This document shows positions 25,701 to 36,300 of a DNA stretch of 64,000 bases, piece after piece. The DNA lies in contig NW_019091384.1 in NCBI RefSeq assembly GCF_001949145.1, positions 520,584-584,583 of the forward strand, in the 5' to 3' direction. Each line of letters starts with the position of its first letter. Position 1 is the stretch's first letter. The notes under the pieces are model-generated. The model had not been told where the DNA came from and did no database searches. It was given only the letters and a program-made list of their open reading frames with translations. Position numbers and translations under genes: made by a program. This DNA comes from Acanthaster planci. Its lineage: Eukaryota > Echinodermata > Asteroidea > Valvatida > Acanthasteridae.

Positions 25701-28700
25701 CCTTTCTTACCATCTAAGATGGCCGCATGCATACAACATGGCTATTCCAGTCATTATATCACCTGCCACTCATCTTGTAATTCTTGTGTGCTTTTGCCAA
25801 CAGCCAGAGAAAAAGAGTGCCGAGACCATTGCCGCTGAAGATGCTATGAAAACTAAATTCCTTGACTTCTTCAAAAAGATCACCGGCGACGTAAGATACG
25901 ATAAATGCTTCTGCAAACAATGTATATTTAAAAACCACTACTCGCAAATGAAAAGTAATTCCTGTTGCTGTTTACCTTGCTTCTGTGTACTTTGGAAAGT
26001 TTTGCAGGTTTTATTGATTCCTAAATTTCTTCTCCAAATTCAATCTTAATCCAGCATCACTCAGACTCTGACCCCTTATTTTGAATCTCCATCAACATCG
26101 GTTCTGTCATCTTTTGTGGCACCGGCTGTCATTGTCACAGCCATATGTTGCCATTATCGTCACTTCTGTAGACTGACCACTGATTCTTTCTTCTTTTTTT
26201 GTATTTTGACTATTGCATTTGGTTTGACAGGACATGGAGGTCGATGCATGGGAGCTGCAAGAGATCCTGAATGCTGCTCTCAAGAAGGGTAAGTATCTTG
26301 AAAACCAAAATGCACAATGTAACCTGTGGAAGAGAAATGACACCAAATAAAATGCATACACAGTCCTTGTTAACATTCAAGCTTGTGAAAATGTCAAGCA
26401 GTGAAACACAGCAGGTGCTTGCAGGTGTATAGGTTTGCAGTAATACCATGCAAAATACCTCTTTTGTATGTTTCTGATAAGAACTGGAGGGTACTTTCAG
26501 TCTCTCTCAAATCTACCAATTTTACATGCCTAGCTAGTACCTCCATGAAAAGTACCTGATTTGCTTTACATCTTTGGAGCAGTGCATCATTTGAGAAGTC
26601 ACAGAATACCAGGATACCACCTTTGAAGTTCAAGTCACTATTGTAGCTAGATGATAGATACAAACACGTGGTGCAGACGGGCAGTGGAACCCTGTTTAAT
26701 ATTCAAAATGCATTGAACTATTAAAGTAAAAGTCAAAAACAGAAACCGGATGATGATGAATTTTGTAAACTCAAAATAAAGCAAGTAGCAGACATCTCCC
26801 ACATACTGTATAAATCCACAAGTAGCTTATTTCATAAATCAACAAATAGCTTGTCAGTCTTCATTTTCCCTAGCCGGTGTCCCAATCTGGAAACAAGTGT
26901 CGTCTTTTGTGAAATTGAACAAGATTGTCAAGAATTTAGCGTCTCCAATGTCTCCACTAAATAGTGTGGTCTCCACAACTACAATGTGGGGTTGTGTGTA
27001 ATTACCATGCACAAAGTGAGACCTTGTTTCTTCTTGAAGATAAGCCTACTCTTTGTACATGTACATGTTTATGTGCATAGATTTTTTTGTAACAATTATT
27101 CTTATGAGGAAGGACATTTGTAAACCTCTTTATAAAGATTTTTTGCTAATGGTGCATGTTATTTTCCATCCATTACTTACCTGCCATCTCTTTTCCCCCC
27201 TGGAATGCAATCTTCTACTCATTTTTGGGGGGGTTAATGTTGCATGTGGCTACTCTTTCTCAACCCCATCCATCATGGAGGCAGATACGGAGGGAGGTGG
27301 TGAGCATTACTAGCAGGACAGCTTGTGGTTTTGGTCGCTTCTCGTGGTCCGTAATTTCTGCTTTATTTGCCGTGTGCCCGCCTTGTCTGCAGTTTAATTC
27401 CCTTCCATACCTGATTTTTAGTTTTTGACAGCAGTTGTTAGACAGCAGCCGTTACTGTCTGGTTTCTTCGTGGCATTGTAGGCATCGCCATGGTTTTAGT
27501 TGCAGGTCATTGAAGGTGCCACTCTGCAATAAACACCAGTCTGTTTCTCAATTTGCTTTTGTTTTATGTTACTCCTGCACATCAAATCCAATCTCCTGCA
27601 TTCATGTAACTGTTATAGGACCCTTCATGTCAAAATCCTTTGACGTTTATAAGTGTGGTATTTTGGCACATAGATAAACAGGATTCTTAAAGTGAAATTG
27701 GTATCATCATTTTGACTCAGTATCACAATACCAATTTCAAGACTACCACCTCCGAAAAAAACCCCATATGTGCAGCAAATGCAGATGAGATAAAAATCGT
27801 GCAAATACCCTGACGTTGTTCGCATGTATTTACAGGGAATTGGAAGTGTGTCCATGTATAACATGTGCAGAAAATGTTATAAACTCACAAGTAATATTAA
27901 TTTGCTTTTACAGGTGTTCCTAGTGTTTGCATAGTATTCTGTATACATGTGTGTGTCCCGCATTTTGTTGACTGGCTTTTTCCCCCATCTCTTTTACATG
28001 TCCAAATTTCTGATGCTGATACATTTACATCCATTGCCTCAATAGATTTACATAGATCTAGTGGTGAGCTATGCCCAGTGCTTTGTTGCTAACACAACTC
28101 ACTTTGATTAATGCTGGTATGTTTGGTTTTGGCTTGGTTCTGTCTTGTTCACACGCGGTGGGGCCGTGAAATGGTATGGTCCACATCACCGTAGTATTCT
28201 GCACATATTAATAGCTTCGTAGCTTTGTGTTTTAAAAGCTGTTCCTGCGGCGATGTCAGAATTTTCCTGACTGTTTTCAGATTTGTACATGTACATCCGT
28301 GGAAGACTTTGTCCAGTATGTTCAACACGAACTCCGAAGACTTGTTGAATTTTTGTGCACATGTTTTTTTGACTACAACAATTGTTTAACAAACCCATTT
28401 CTATTTACTCATATGTATATTTTTTGTCCATCATGACACAGTATATGGTTCATTAAAAGCAACAACTGTTACAGATGATATTACCTTTTAACCTTCCATT
28501 TCCAAGAGTTACCAGGGATACACACTGTTTTTGTCGTAACCATCACATTTGTTCCTCTGATGTTATTTTTTTTTGACTAATCCTACTACATAATTATGTC
28601 AGTCCATTAACACTTTTCAAGGTTTAGTGTCCATGTATCTATCCACCGTGTTGATGTTTTGTATGTTTGTGGAATGGTTTGTGTTCATTGGATATGGCTT

Positions 28701-31700
28701 CTACCAGCAAGTAACTCGTGAGCCAAACCTACCATCAAATCTTCAAAGACTTGCGTGCTAGGCAGTTTAGTAAACATTCTCTGCAGTGTGAAGTGTCCAC
28801 TTGGAGACAGTCCTATGTTGTTATTACCTGTATTGGTTTGCCTTAAGATGGGTTCACACTCAGAGTAAATGCCAACTTTATGCAGGCAGTCACACTGCAG
28901 TGTACTTATAAATGTAGATATTTGAATCACCAAGATTAAGAAGTGGAAACCTGACATGATATTGATGCAGTCTGGTCCTAGTTGGTGTCATTCACCCACT
29001 TTCCTAAGAGGCCTGGCTTGAAAATTGTGAATATCATTAAACTTTGAAAATTGAAATTCATTTCAGTTAAATGAAAGCAACAGTTAGTCTGCAGATGCAA
29101 AGCTTTGATACATTATCTCTTCATAGAAACTGTAAACAAAAGGGATGTGGAAATAATGAAGGTCTGCCTCTTCCATCAAACAGCACTTGCCTTTTCTAAT
29201 TTTTTTACCTCCTTAACCTCATTTTTTAATACCGAGTTAGCCATTGTTTGATTCAGTGGATTATTACATAAAAGGAACATCTCCCATCTCAACAAACTCT
29301 TCATGACACTAGAATTGTGCCTGAGATTGCACATGTTGTGTGTTGGCAAATCTACCCCGTTGTTTGATTCAGTGGATTATTACATGAAAGGAACATCTCC
29401 CATCTCAACAAACTCTTCATGACACTGAAATTGTGCCTGAAATTGCACATGTTGTGTGTTGGCAAATCTACCCCGTGCCGTGTATATTGTTGTTGCTTGC
29501 TTGTCATGAAAATATCTGTTGCTACAGCCAATTCCTGTAAAATGTAGTTTAAAAAGTGACAAAATTTGCTCAAACCGAATGCTTTTATTCATTGCCTGTT
29601 AAAGATGTTAACATCGGTTAGAAAATGGGCGTTTTGCTCAGAAGAGGCTCTTGAGTGCCGCTGTTCCTTTTCAGTGCTAGGCAGTTTGTGTATTAACAAA
29701 AAGCACGACTATGCACTGAAAAAAAGATAAATGTGCTTGACTAGAGAATGCTTTGAGAAGTAGAGTTGGTTGTTTTGTGAAGCTTGAATATGCGTATGAG
29801 TATAAGTAATATGTGTTCTAATTTGCACATGTCGATTGAATGGGGCTTTGAAACTTGTCCACTATTTGCACAAAGAGCAAAACATATATTGCATGGAGTT
29901 GACCATATTTTCACATGTCATACCTCTGTCTTAGATACTGTCCGTTTGTTGGCCCAGAACAAACACATGACAGGGCGACATATCCACATGTCACACTCAC
30001 CTTGAGACATCTTATTCTACTGATGGTGTTCAGCTTGTTTCTTTGGATAAATTCTTTTAAGACAGAGGTGTGACAAAACACTTGTTGACCGCTGTGGTGT
30101 GGGATATGACATTGTAAACACCCTCCAAAGCTGAGGGCGCTATGCGTGCCCGAGGGTGTTCAAAACATTATATCCCACACCACAGCAGTCAACAATTGTT
30201 AAATGTACCTTCCAGCTTGCACGTTATTGCTGTACTCGGCATTCCCGAGTGCTAGACATCATTAATGTCATTTTAATAAACCAGTAGTGGACAAGTTTAA
30301 GGGCCTCTGAAAAAGGTTTTTTGTGGTGTGTGTTTTTGGTTTTTACTAAGCACGAAAGGTGTGTTTTTATTTTTAATCAGTCGTGCACACTAGTTAAAAT
30401 ATTGTTGCATTTGAGTTACAGTTGTTTGTGACAAAGTTTCTTACTTAAAAAGGGGTTTGGTGATATTTCATCTAATGTGGTACGTAATTTCTGCAAAACT
30501 GACATTGGATTGTAAATGTCATTTTCACTAATTTTACAACTCTAACTTGTGCTTAGTCAGTATGTTTGGAACAAAACATTTAAAAACACTGTACCTTCTT
30601 ACGGTGAACTTTACCATTAGGAAAACTGGGATCAGAAGTTTTAAATGGTTCAAGTCTTTTCTTCTTTTTGGGGCAGGGAACAAGAAAATGGAAGTTTTGA
30701 TTCGGATTTCCTCTGTTCCTTAAGTTCCTCTCTTCATTTCCAATTTCATATCATCAATTAACTCAGACATTTCCCTTTTGATGATCAGAGTTGGCTGGGT
30801 CAGATGGCTTCTCTATTGATGCCTGCAAGTCCATTGTGGCAGCCTGTGATGTATCCTTGGACCTAGACATTCTACCAAATCTTGACGATCACACATTCAG
30901 AAGTTTCTTGTTTTCATGTCCATATGTTGTTGTTTGTATTTTTTCAAATGAATCCACAAATTGATGAATTGTACAGTTTGGTTGGTTGTTTTCTGTTGCA
31001 TTTCTTGTACAATGTTTAAGAGGACGTGCATCCCACAATTGCACTGGTAAATTTGTAGTTTCACAGATCTGTAGTTCTTGGTCTATGGTGGCTCATGTGA
31101 ACAGTCTTGCTTGCCAGGATATGCACATGTTTCTTTACTGAGAGTCTGGTCACTGCGGGATTGATTAATTTACAGAAGCATCACAAAGCAGATAGTCTGG
31201 TTACCAAACTACCCTGGGTTACTTTGTTGCACAAGCAACAAACACTGTCAACTAGGGATAGAGTATTCTAACCCACTGTAGTGGGTCAGAATACTCACTG
31301 TGATCATGTGCAAAGTGCAAGCACAGTGTGTTAGTACTAGTCAGACCCCTTGTCTAATCTCACGCAGAGTCGGAAAGTTTTGATACCGGGTGCTAGCCAA
31401 GGGCTTCAGAAGTAGTGTCATACCCGGCTGCAGCTGAAATTATGCAGTTGCAGCTCAATGGAGACATTCCTACACTGACAGCATCAAAATTAAAATTAGG
31501 CAAGATTGTCTGGTTTGGGGACTGGTTCCAATAGTTTCCTAAGGACTGTAATTGTCCTTAACACAGCATATTTAGGAGGATCGTTCTGGCAAACTAGGCT
31601 TTGAGGAGTTCATGGATGTGTGGATGAACATCAGGAAGTGGAAGGTGAGGACTATTGCAGTTGTTGGATGGGACGGACATGCTCTGAATCAGTTGACTTC

Positions 31701-33334
31701 TTTCAAAGCAAAATGCCAGCTGTTTCTAATTTCAAACCAGTCGCTCCTTCATCTTGTAGCATTAATTAGTCAGTAAAGAAAGGGGCTTCTTTCAGATGCT
31801 GGGCTAGGAAATATTTAAGAATTTCTGTTTCATGAGATTGTAAAGATGAACCAAAAAATTGACTGCAGTGGGATTGGAACCTGCGGCCTCTGGAATACCG
31901 TACCAGTGCTCTACTAACTGAGCTATCCAGCCCTGTATTGGTGGCTCTTCCTATTTGTCAATATCTCACTTTGGGGGCGCTAGCCAAAAGCCATTAAACC
32001 TGAAACACCATGTAGCCAGGGATCATGCCCCAATAACATGATACAACCTGGAAAGTGGTAAACAAGGATCACTCTAAGAGGATACCACTTTTTGAACATG
32101 AAACAAATCATGAAACAAATTATATAGGGAAACTGACTAGGTTCTTACTAATGATTGTAAAGATTAACAAAGAAATTGACTGGAGTGGGATTTGTTTGTT
32201 TCAGTTAATTGTCCTTTTGAAGGCTTTGATTTTTATGACTTTCTTTTCAATAGCTTGTGTTCCAGAAGTATGATCAAGATAAATCTGGTTCTTTCAATAC
32301 AATGGAACTGCGTGATGCTCTGAGGTCCATTGGTAAGTGCATTAGGGTGGGGAAATGTTTCAAGTCGTCGTTGATTGGTCTGGTTATTTCTTTGAATGGG
32401 TTGATAAGCAAATCCCAGACACTTGAAAGATGATTTTTATTTCTTCCCCTGACTATTTTTCTCAGTGTTGACAGTGGCGTGTGGATCACTTAATTCAGTA
32501 TTTTTATGTGGGGATATATTAACTTCACCAGAGCTGTTTGACTATTCTCATATTCTGAGCCAGGAGAGTCTTGTGCTGCAAGCAATTCCTCTCGGGGCCG
32601 GTGATTTCAACAAAGCACCAAGGTAATACGCATACGCAGTTCACAACATTAAGTGAGCCAATGACATGGTTGATTTTTTTTCTGTTTTGATGTCTGCACA
32701 CTGCAGGCTACTCTGTCAGCAACCAGACCCTGGGAGCACTAGTGCTGCGCTTTGCCAACAAGAAAGGGTTGATCAACTTTGATGAGTTCATTTCCTGTGT
32801 CATCAAGCTCAAGCACTTGATTGGTGAGTTGATGGTTCTTTGTTTGGCTCTGTCTGTTGCTCTTTTTTATTTTTGTAATGACCATTGAAGTAATATGCTG
32901 CTTAGGCAGTGCTTTAAACTGGTGTCTCAAAGTGGTTAAACCATAATTTCCAGTGAGTTTAGCACAGCTGGCAACCAGTTGCTCTCCTGAGTGCAATTGT
33001 TATAATGTATCCTCCCAAGGACTTTAATACCATAAATACTCTTTCACAATCAGCAGGATGAACTCTTAATTTCCATTATGACAAAACATGTTACTTTGGT
33101 TGTGCTTGAACTGTTCAGATGCCTACCTGCCAAAATCAAATTTCAGTAAATGCTAGTGCAATTGTTACCTTACTTCCTTAGGGTTAACATCTTTAATGCG
33201 TATGACCAATGCGGTTACTTTGAATATTCATTCTGAAGCCAGTCAAAATACAGTTAGTTTGTCTTTGTTTTCCCCCAATAGAGTCCTTCCAACGGAATTC
33301 ATCCCGTGGATTGGCCCAGTACAAGCTGGATGAG
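13683..33334 (+). CDS. classical calpain (calcium-dependent cysteine protease), 16 exons resolved, both ends incomplete
   Basis: Intracellular Ca2+-activated cysteine protease. Exons: 13683-13752, 14830-15085, 15694-15943, 16322-16419, 17334-17411, 17993-18159, 18684-18880, 21171-21382, 21889-21931, 25804-25890, 26231-26288, 30789-30850, 31576-31644, 32254-32332, 32707-32823, 33282-33334. They total 1896 nt (632 codons), every junction is GT-AG, and all phases agree. The protease core (exons 1-5) has Cys in GDCWFLAA, His in GHAYTITDV and Asn in IRNPWG. A C2-like domain with an acidic loop follows (exons 6-9), then a penta-EF-hand domain (exons 10-16). Classical calpains are about 700 residues, so roughly 60-90 N-terminal residues and a tail of about 8 residues are missing. 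I could not assign a vertebrate subtype. No frameshift or stop was seen, so the gene looks functional. Confidence 0.95.
14830..15085 (+). CDS. calpain exon b: catalytic Cys
   Basis: Starts with the last two bases of Gly, then [11 protein letters not shown] with the nucleophilic Cys. It continues through CPEDDQDF, the [20 protein letters not shown] strand region and the [15 protein letters not shown] helix typical of protease subdomain PC1. Ends in GCC AA before GTAAGT; the Lys codon is completed by the next exon. Confidence 0.96.
15694..15943 (+). CDS. calpain exon c: catalytic His
   Basis: Begins by completing Lys, then [11 protein letters not shown] and A-M-E-D-F-T-G-G (calpain signature 'ALxxGxxxEAxxDFTGG'). 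Ends with [15 protein letters not shown], which includes the catalytic His. Acceptor TTCTGCAG, donor GTAAGG; phase 0 at the end. Confidence 0.96.
16322..16419 (+). CDS. calpain exon d: catalytic Asn
   Basis: Encodes V-A-I-P-G-Y-G then [19 protein letters not shown]. The Asn in RNPWG is the third triad residue and the following E-W-N-G-x-W-S-D is conserved across calpains. Ends in AA before GTAAGT; the next exon supplies C to make Asn. Confidence 0.95.
17334..17411 (+). CDS. calpain exon e: end of protease core
   Basis: Encodes (N)-S-S-E-W-R-S-I-P, then E-R-R-R-L-G and D-D-G-E-F-(W). This matches the 'SxEWxxIxxxxRxxLGxxxxDDGEFWM' signature of calpain PC2. Acceptor TTGCAG, donor GTAAGT. Confidence 0.94.
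17993..18159 (+). CDS. calpain exon f: protease/C2-like junction
   Basis: Completes Trp, then M-E-Y-T-D-F (calpain 'FWMxFxDF') and N-R-V-D-I-C-H-L. It ends in [14 protein letters not shown], the entry of the C2-like domain ('GxxxGGCRNxxxTFWxNPQ'). The Gly-Lys-Arg-Lys basic patch in the middle is longer than usual. Confidence 0.95.
18684..18880 (+). CDS. calpain exon g: C2-like domain with 11-Asp acidic loop
   Basis: Starts D-T-F-W-V-N-P-Q-I (family hallmark), then E-I followed by eleven consecutive Asp codons (18732-18764, mixed GAC/GAT), then a basic stretch H-R-R-K-Q-M-K-M. An acidic loop facing basic residues in this domain is thought to act as an electrostatic switch for Ca2+ activation in classical calpains. 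The pure Asp run suggests triplet-repeat growth. Ends in phase 0 at I-Y-E before GTGAGG. Confidence 0.94.
19150..19800. mobile_element. inverted ATCGATAT-rich sequence in calpain intron
   Basis: The block 19170-19290 is built of ATCGATAT/GATATATC words ('tcgatatatcgatatt'). A related block in opposite orientation lies at about 19725-19800 ('gataatatcaatattttt', then 'tatcggtatcagc'). Ends of this style, about 0.6 kb apart, suggest a non-autonomous DNA transposon. I could not define clean termini or a target duplication. Confidence 0.4.
20754..20846. repeat. 13-bp minisatellite in calpain intron
   Basis: About seven head-to-tail copies of 'actgggcacggcc' with variants (actgggcacagcc, actaggcgcggcc, actgggcatggcc). 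GC-rich against an AT-rich intron. Confidence 0.85.
21171..21382 (+). CDS. calpain exon h: C2-like domain core
   Basis: Encodes [16 protein letters not shown], then [24 protein letters not shown] and D-F-L-L-R-I-Y-S. All of these match the calpain 'FFxxNxSxARSxxFINxREVxxRFxLPPGxYxxxPSTFEPxxxGxFxLRxFS' pattern. The first splice base is chosen at TAC after CGTACAG. Confidence 0.95.
21889..21931 (+). CDS. calpain exon i: end of C2-like domain
   Basis: A 43-nt exon completing Val, then [14 protein letters not shown]. Acceptor CCAACAG, donor GTAAGT, phase 0 at the end. It joins in phase to the exon at 25804. An additional small linker exon in the 3.9-kb intron between them cannot be excluded. Confidence 0.85.
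21932..25803. other. calpain intron, no further exon supported
   Basis: A 3.9-kb intron between the C2-like and PEF coding parts. An in-frame run after CACTAACAG at 23468 ([12 protein letters not shown]) has a plausible acceptor, but I see no family similarity and no clear donor. I do not call it. Confidence 0.5.
25804..25890 (+). CDS. calpain exon j: linker and start of penta-EF-hand domain
   Basis: 29 codons in phase 0: P-E-K-K-S-A-E-T-I then [11 protein letters not shown], the first helix of the PEF domain. Acceptor TTTTGCCAACAG, donor GTAAGA. Confidence 0.92.
26231..26288 (+). CDS. calpain exon k: EF-hand 1
   Basis: Encodes [14 protein letters not shown], the shortened first EF loop characteristic of PEF proteins ('D-x-E-(V/I)-x-x-x-E-L-x-x-(I/L)-L'). 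Acceptor TTTGACAG, donor GTAAGT. Confidence 0.94.
29244..29475. repeat. 116-bp direct tandem duplication
   Basis: Units 29244-29359 and 29360-29475 both run from 'ttgtttgattcagtgg' to 'ggcaaatctacccc' with only a few substitutions. The high identity implies a recent duplication inside the calpain intron. Confidence 0.9.
30077..30199. mobile_element. foldback element with about 48-bp arms
   Basis: The left arm (about 30077-30126) contains 'cgctgtggtgtgggatat' and ends 'aaacaccctc'. The right arm (about 30150-30199) reads back 'gagggtgttc', then 'atatcccacaccacagc' and 'gtcaacaattgtt'. The spacer is about 23 bp and the arms match at roughly 85-90%. Foldback MITE-like element in the calpain intron. 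Confidence 0.75.
30789..30850 (+). CDS. calpain exon l: helix between EF1 and EF2
   Basis: 62 nt after a 4.5-kb intron. Encodes (E)[20 protein letters not shown], matching the 'FSxDxCRxMVxLMD' helix of calpains. Donor is GTATCC, weaker than the others in this gene; phases match both neighbours. Confidence 0.88.
31261..31296. repeat. short hairpin, 17-bp arms
   Basis: GAGTATTCTAACCCACT is followed after two bases by AGTGGGTCAGAATACTC, with one mismatch. It may be a relic terminus of a mobile element. Confidence 0.7.
31576..31644 (+). CDS. calpain exon m: EF-hand 2
   Basis: 23 codons: [16 protein letters not shown], then I-R-K-W-K. With the preceding Asp this gives a complete D-x-D-x-S-G-x-L loop. 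The acceptor, ATATTTAG, is short. Donor GTGAGG. Confidence 0.93.
31835..32195 (-). mobile_element. tRNA-derived SINE, antisense in calpain intron
   Basis: On the minus strand the sequence reads TAGCTCAGTTAGTA (box A, 31912-31925), then GGTTCCAATCC (box B, 31871-31881), about 30 bp apart as in a tRNA. A tRNA-like arm 'GAGCACTGGTACGG' lies between them. The part after box B ('cagtcaattttttgg' and 'catctttacaatctc' on the minus strand) recurs at about 32150-32190, suggesting a second, truncated copy. No intact tRNA fold, so not a tRNA gene. Confidence 0.7.
32254..32332 (+). CDS. calpain exon n: EF-hand 3
   Basis: Encodes [20 protein letters not shown], then A-L-R-S-I. This is a canonical 12-residue EF loop ([12 protein letters not shown]) with the final Glu present. 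Acceptor TTCAATAG, donor GTAAGT. Confidence 0.95.
32707..32823 (+). CDS. calpain exon o: EF-hand 4
   Basis: Encodes (G)-Y-S-V-S-N-Q-T-L, then [16 protein letters not shown] and C-V-I-K-L-K. The loop is degenerate, as usual for EF4 in calpains. Acceptor CACTGCAG, donor GTGAGT. Confidence 0.95.
33282..33334 (+). CDS. calpain exon p: EF-hand 5 (dimer hand), last exon found
   Basis: Encodes (E)-S-F-Q-R-N, then G-L-A-Q-Y-K-L-D-E before GTAAAA. In calpains the final exon adds a short tail beginning with Trp. No such exon is convincing downstream. The strongest acceptor is TTTTTTCTGCAG at about 36020-36031, followed by M-P-T-S-T-V-stop (36032-36052), which does not match the family tail. Confidence 0.9.
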
Positions 33335-36300
33335 GTAAAACAATCATTACCACAAATCACATCTATTACCTATTTTCACAATATCCAGGGTCAGTTGTTA
33401 TTTTTTTGGGGGGGGGTTGGTTTTGTTTTGGTGTTGGTGTTTGGAGTCAAACACAGGTACCTTATCCCTTACCAGTTGAAATTTGCAAATAATATTCATG
33501 AGCAGCAACTTATGATATTCATTAGCAGCACTTATAACAATATTCATGAGCCAGCACTTATAATGTTCATGAGCAGCCACTTATAATATTCATGAGCAGC
33601 CACTTACAATTATATTCATGAGCAGCAACTATAGAATAGATACAAAGTGGTGTCTTCTGAGGAGAGCCTGAACTCACTGTTGTAAAAGAATCACCTTTAT
33701 TATGACACTGTATTTTCACTCTTGTAGTTCTTGGCAGTGGGAATGTACTCGTAGAGAGCCCCAACTGTTTAACACCAATTGCGAGGGGAGAACATTCTGA
33801 GAGCAACACGGTACACGACTGCTTCATTGCTAGAACGAGCTCCAAGTTCAGATGTTTAAAAAAATCATGATATTTGGATGATTAATCTTTATTCACTATT
33901 CAGTGTAACAAAAAACTTCTATGCATGAATAAAATCCAAAAGATACGATCAACATGCATCAACAAGAGTTACCATCAGGTTAACCCTGAAGTAGAATACC
34001 TTCACAATATTATTCCTTATTGTAACAAGTAGTAGAAATGTAAAAGAAATTACTGTATTCATTGCTTGAATATCTAAATTCGTGCATGTAGGCAATATCT
34101 TTTGGTAGTTCACCATCTATTTTTCTGTCATTTGTATTTGTGGTGATGGATATTTGTGGATGTGTTATTATAAAGTAGTCATAAAAGAGATGGAAAACTT
34201 CTTTTGGTGTTATTATGTGAGTAGGTGATTTCAACTTGGTGTAATAAAGGTGGAAGGTACATGTATTTACAAGGATAGTGCATTTTCAAGCATAAGAAAA
34301 GATAAAATCTAATTATGCCTAGCTTTGGACTCAGTAAAGGAGAAATGTAGAAAAGCAGCTTAATGACAAAACGTTTCAGTCATAACTTGATGATGCTAAC
34401 AAAATCGTACTTTGAGCTATGATTTTTTTGTAGCTGTTAGCTTTAGAGTGTTTAAAATTGTATCATGTTTGATGGGAGTTTATGACATTTAACTGTATCA
34501 AATGGCACTTCTTGACAGAGGCTGGTCATGTGACAGTGTCAATGTGATCTGGAATTGTCGGAGAAAGCAAATTTGCCGAACTTGTCCTTAATTAATGATG
34601 CACAGTGATAAAATTAAATGATCGACAGCAAATTATGTATTGAGACGAACCTTTGTCCAAGTAGATAGAAATATTCAGAAACTTCTGTGAAGCTTTGAAG
34701 TTCTTTCATGTTTTGTTCAGTATTGCTATGATGAATTGACTGTGGCGTGGTAGTTGGTTAGGTGCATGAAAATTCATTAAGTAGAGAAGTACAGACAGTT
34801 GGAATTGTAGCTTCACGGCACTTTTTTAGTTTTGATTGGATAATTGCAGTAATTAGATGATTTCATTTTATATGTTGTAAGGTTTGAAACTGCATTCATT
34901 CTTATCTTCTGTTGCTTTGCCAAAAAAAGGCTTTTGGGTTTAAACAATTCACATGTATTCCTTGTTTTTTTCTGTTTTCTTGCAAGGAATATGCTTAGAA
35001 AGTCAGTCACCAGTACTATCTACCTACATTACCTCATCTTCTGCCACGTTGCCCAAATTTCTTGGTGCTGCTTACAAAACTCTTCCAATTTTTAAAATGT
35101 GCTCAGCCACCCTGCTCACCAGTGAGATTCCTTTTTTAATGTGCTGAATGTGTTTGTGATTGTAACTTTATAGGCATGCACGTTGCAGTCAATTTTAAGC
35201 AGATGATTTATATGAGTTGTGATTGGAACATGCCTGATACCAGCTTTAGAACTTTCTCCTTTGTCACAGGATAGAACTTTGATCCTTACAGATTGAACAG
35301 ATAATTGTTAGTAGCCTGGAAATTTTCTGTGTACCGAAGGAGGAAATGTGAAAGTTGTAAAGGAGATATCCCGGGGTATTACAGAAATCTTCTGCATCAT
35401 ACAAAGTCTGTCATTTTCAATTATGTATTTCACAGTTATAGTCAGGGTATTCCTTTGGAAGCATTGCTCACATGTTAGCCTTTAGATCTATACTACATAT
35501 CTTCACTTAGGTATGATCTAAATAGCAGCTTCCAATTTACATGTACCATTCACATTTGAAATACATGTATTCAGCTTTTAGTCATGCTTTTGAAGGAACA
35601 GTATCATTACAATGAATCAAGTAGTTGTTATAGTGTACGAGAAATGTGTGATAGTGCTGTAATAGATTAGCATTAAATGCAGTATAAAAAAAGCTTTGTT
35701 TTTGGGGTAGTGATATTCCTTGGGTGACCAACTGAGATGTATGGTCAGTCTCAGAAAGAGCTCAAAGTGTTTCAAGTGACACGGGATATTTCATTCTCCT
35801 ACCGATATTTTCTGCGGAATTCACAATTTTGGAATTCCCAAGCTTACGTTGTGTTGGCTTTTAGGTACATTTAACCTCACATCTTGTTTGCATGTCTCAT
35901 GCAAATTCCCCACTGCACGGATGTTAGGTATGCATCCACTCCCCAAATTTGGCTGCTTTTGTTTGTTTCTAATTTGCTTTCACGAAACAATGAAAAAAGC
36001 TGGCTTATTGTACCCTACATTTTTTCTGCAGATGCCGACTTCCACAGTTTAGGTCTCTGATGGTTTTTAACACATTGACTGCCGTGCATAAAATCACAGG
36101 CCCTTCCTATTTACCCAGTGATGCATGCATGCGTGCATATTTAAACGGTACATGTTCTTTTCGGGTGTCAAGGTGAACATGAGCATTTTAAAAGATGTAC
36201 GCCCGCGCCACTGCCAGCAGCGTACCTTGTGTTCTCAGTGATGCCAGCATGTTCAATTTACATTACAATAGCCTTTCATTTCCTAGGACTCAAAGTCGGC

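Larger units (their letters stand above)
26289..30788. other. 4.5-kb calpain intron with repeats
   Basis: Longest calpain intron. It contains the 116-bp duplication at 29244-29475 and the foldback at 30077-30199. No other exon was recognised. Confidence 0.6.

Noticed and set aside
31866-31930. antisense tRNA gene
   Set aside because: Boxes A and B fit, but box B is altered and the acceptor stem does not pair; SINE explains it better.
36032-36052. candidate last calpain exon (M-P-T-S-T-V-stop)
   Set aside because: Strong acceptor, but the residues do not resemble the Trp-initial calpain tail, and similar acceptors with immediate stops exist (for example about 34986).
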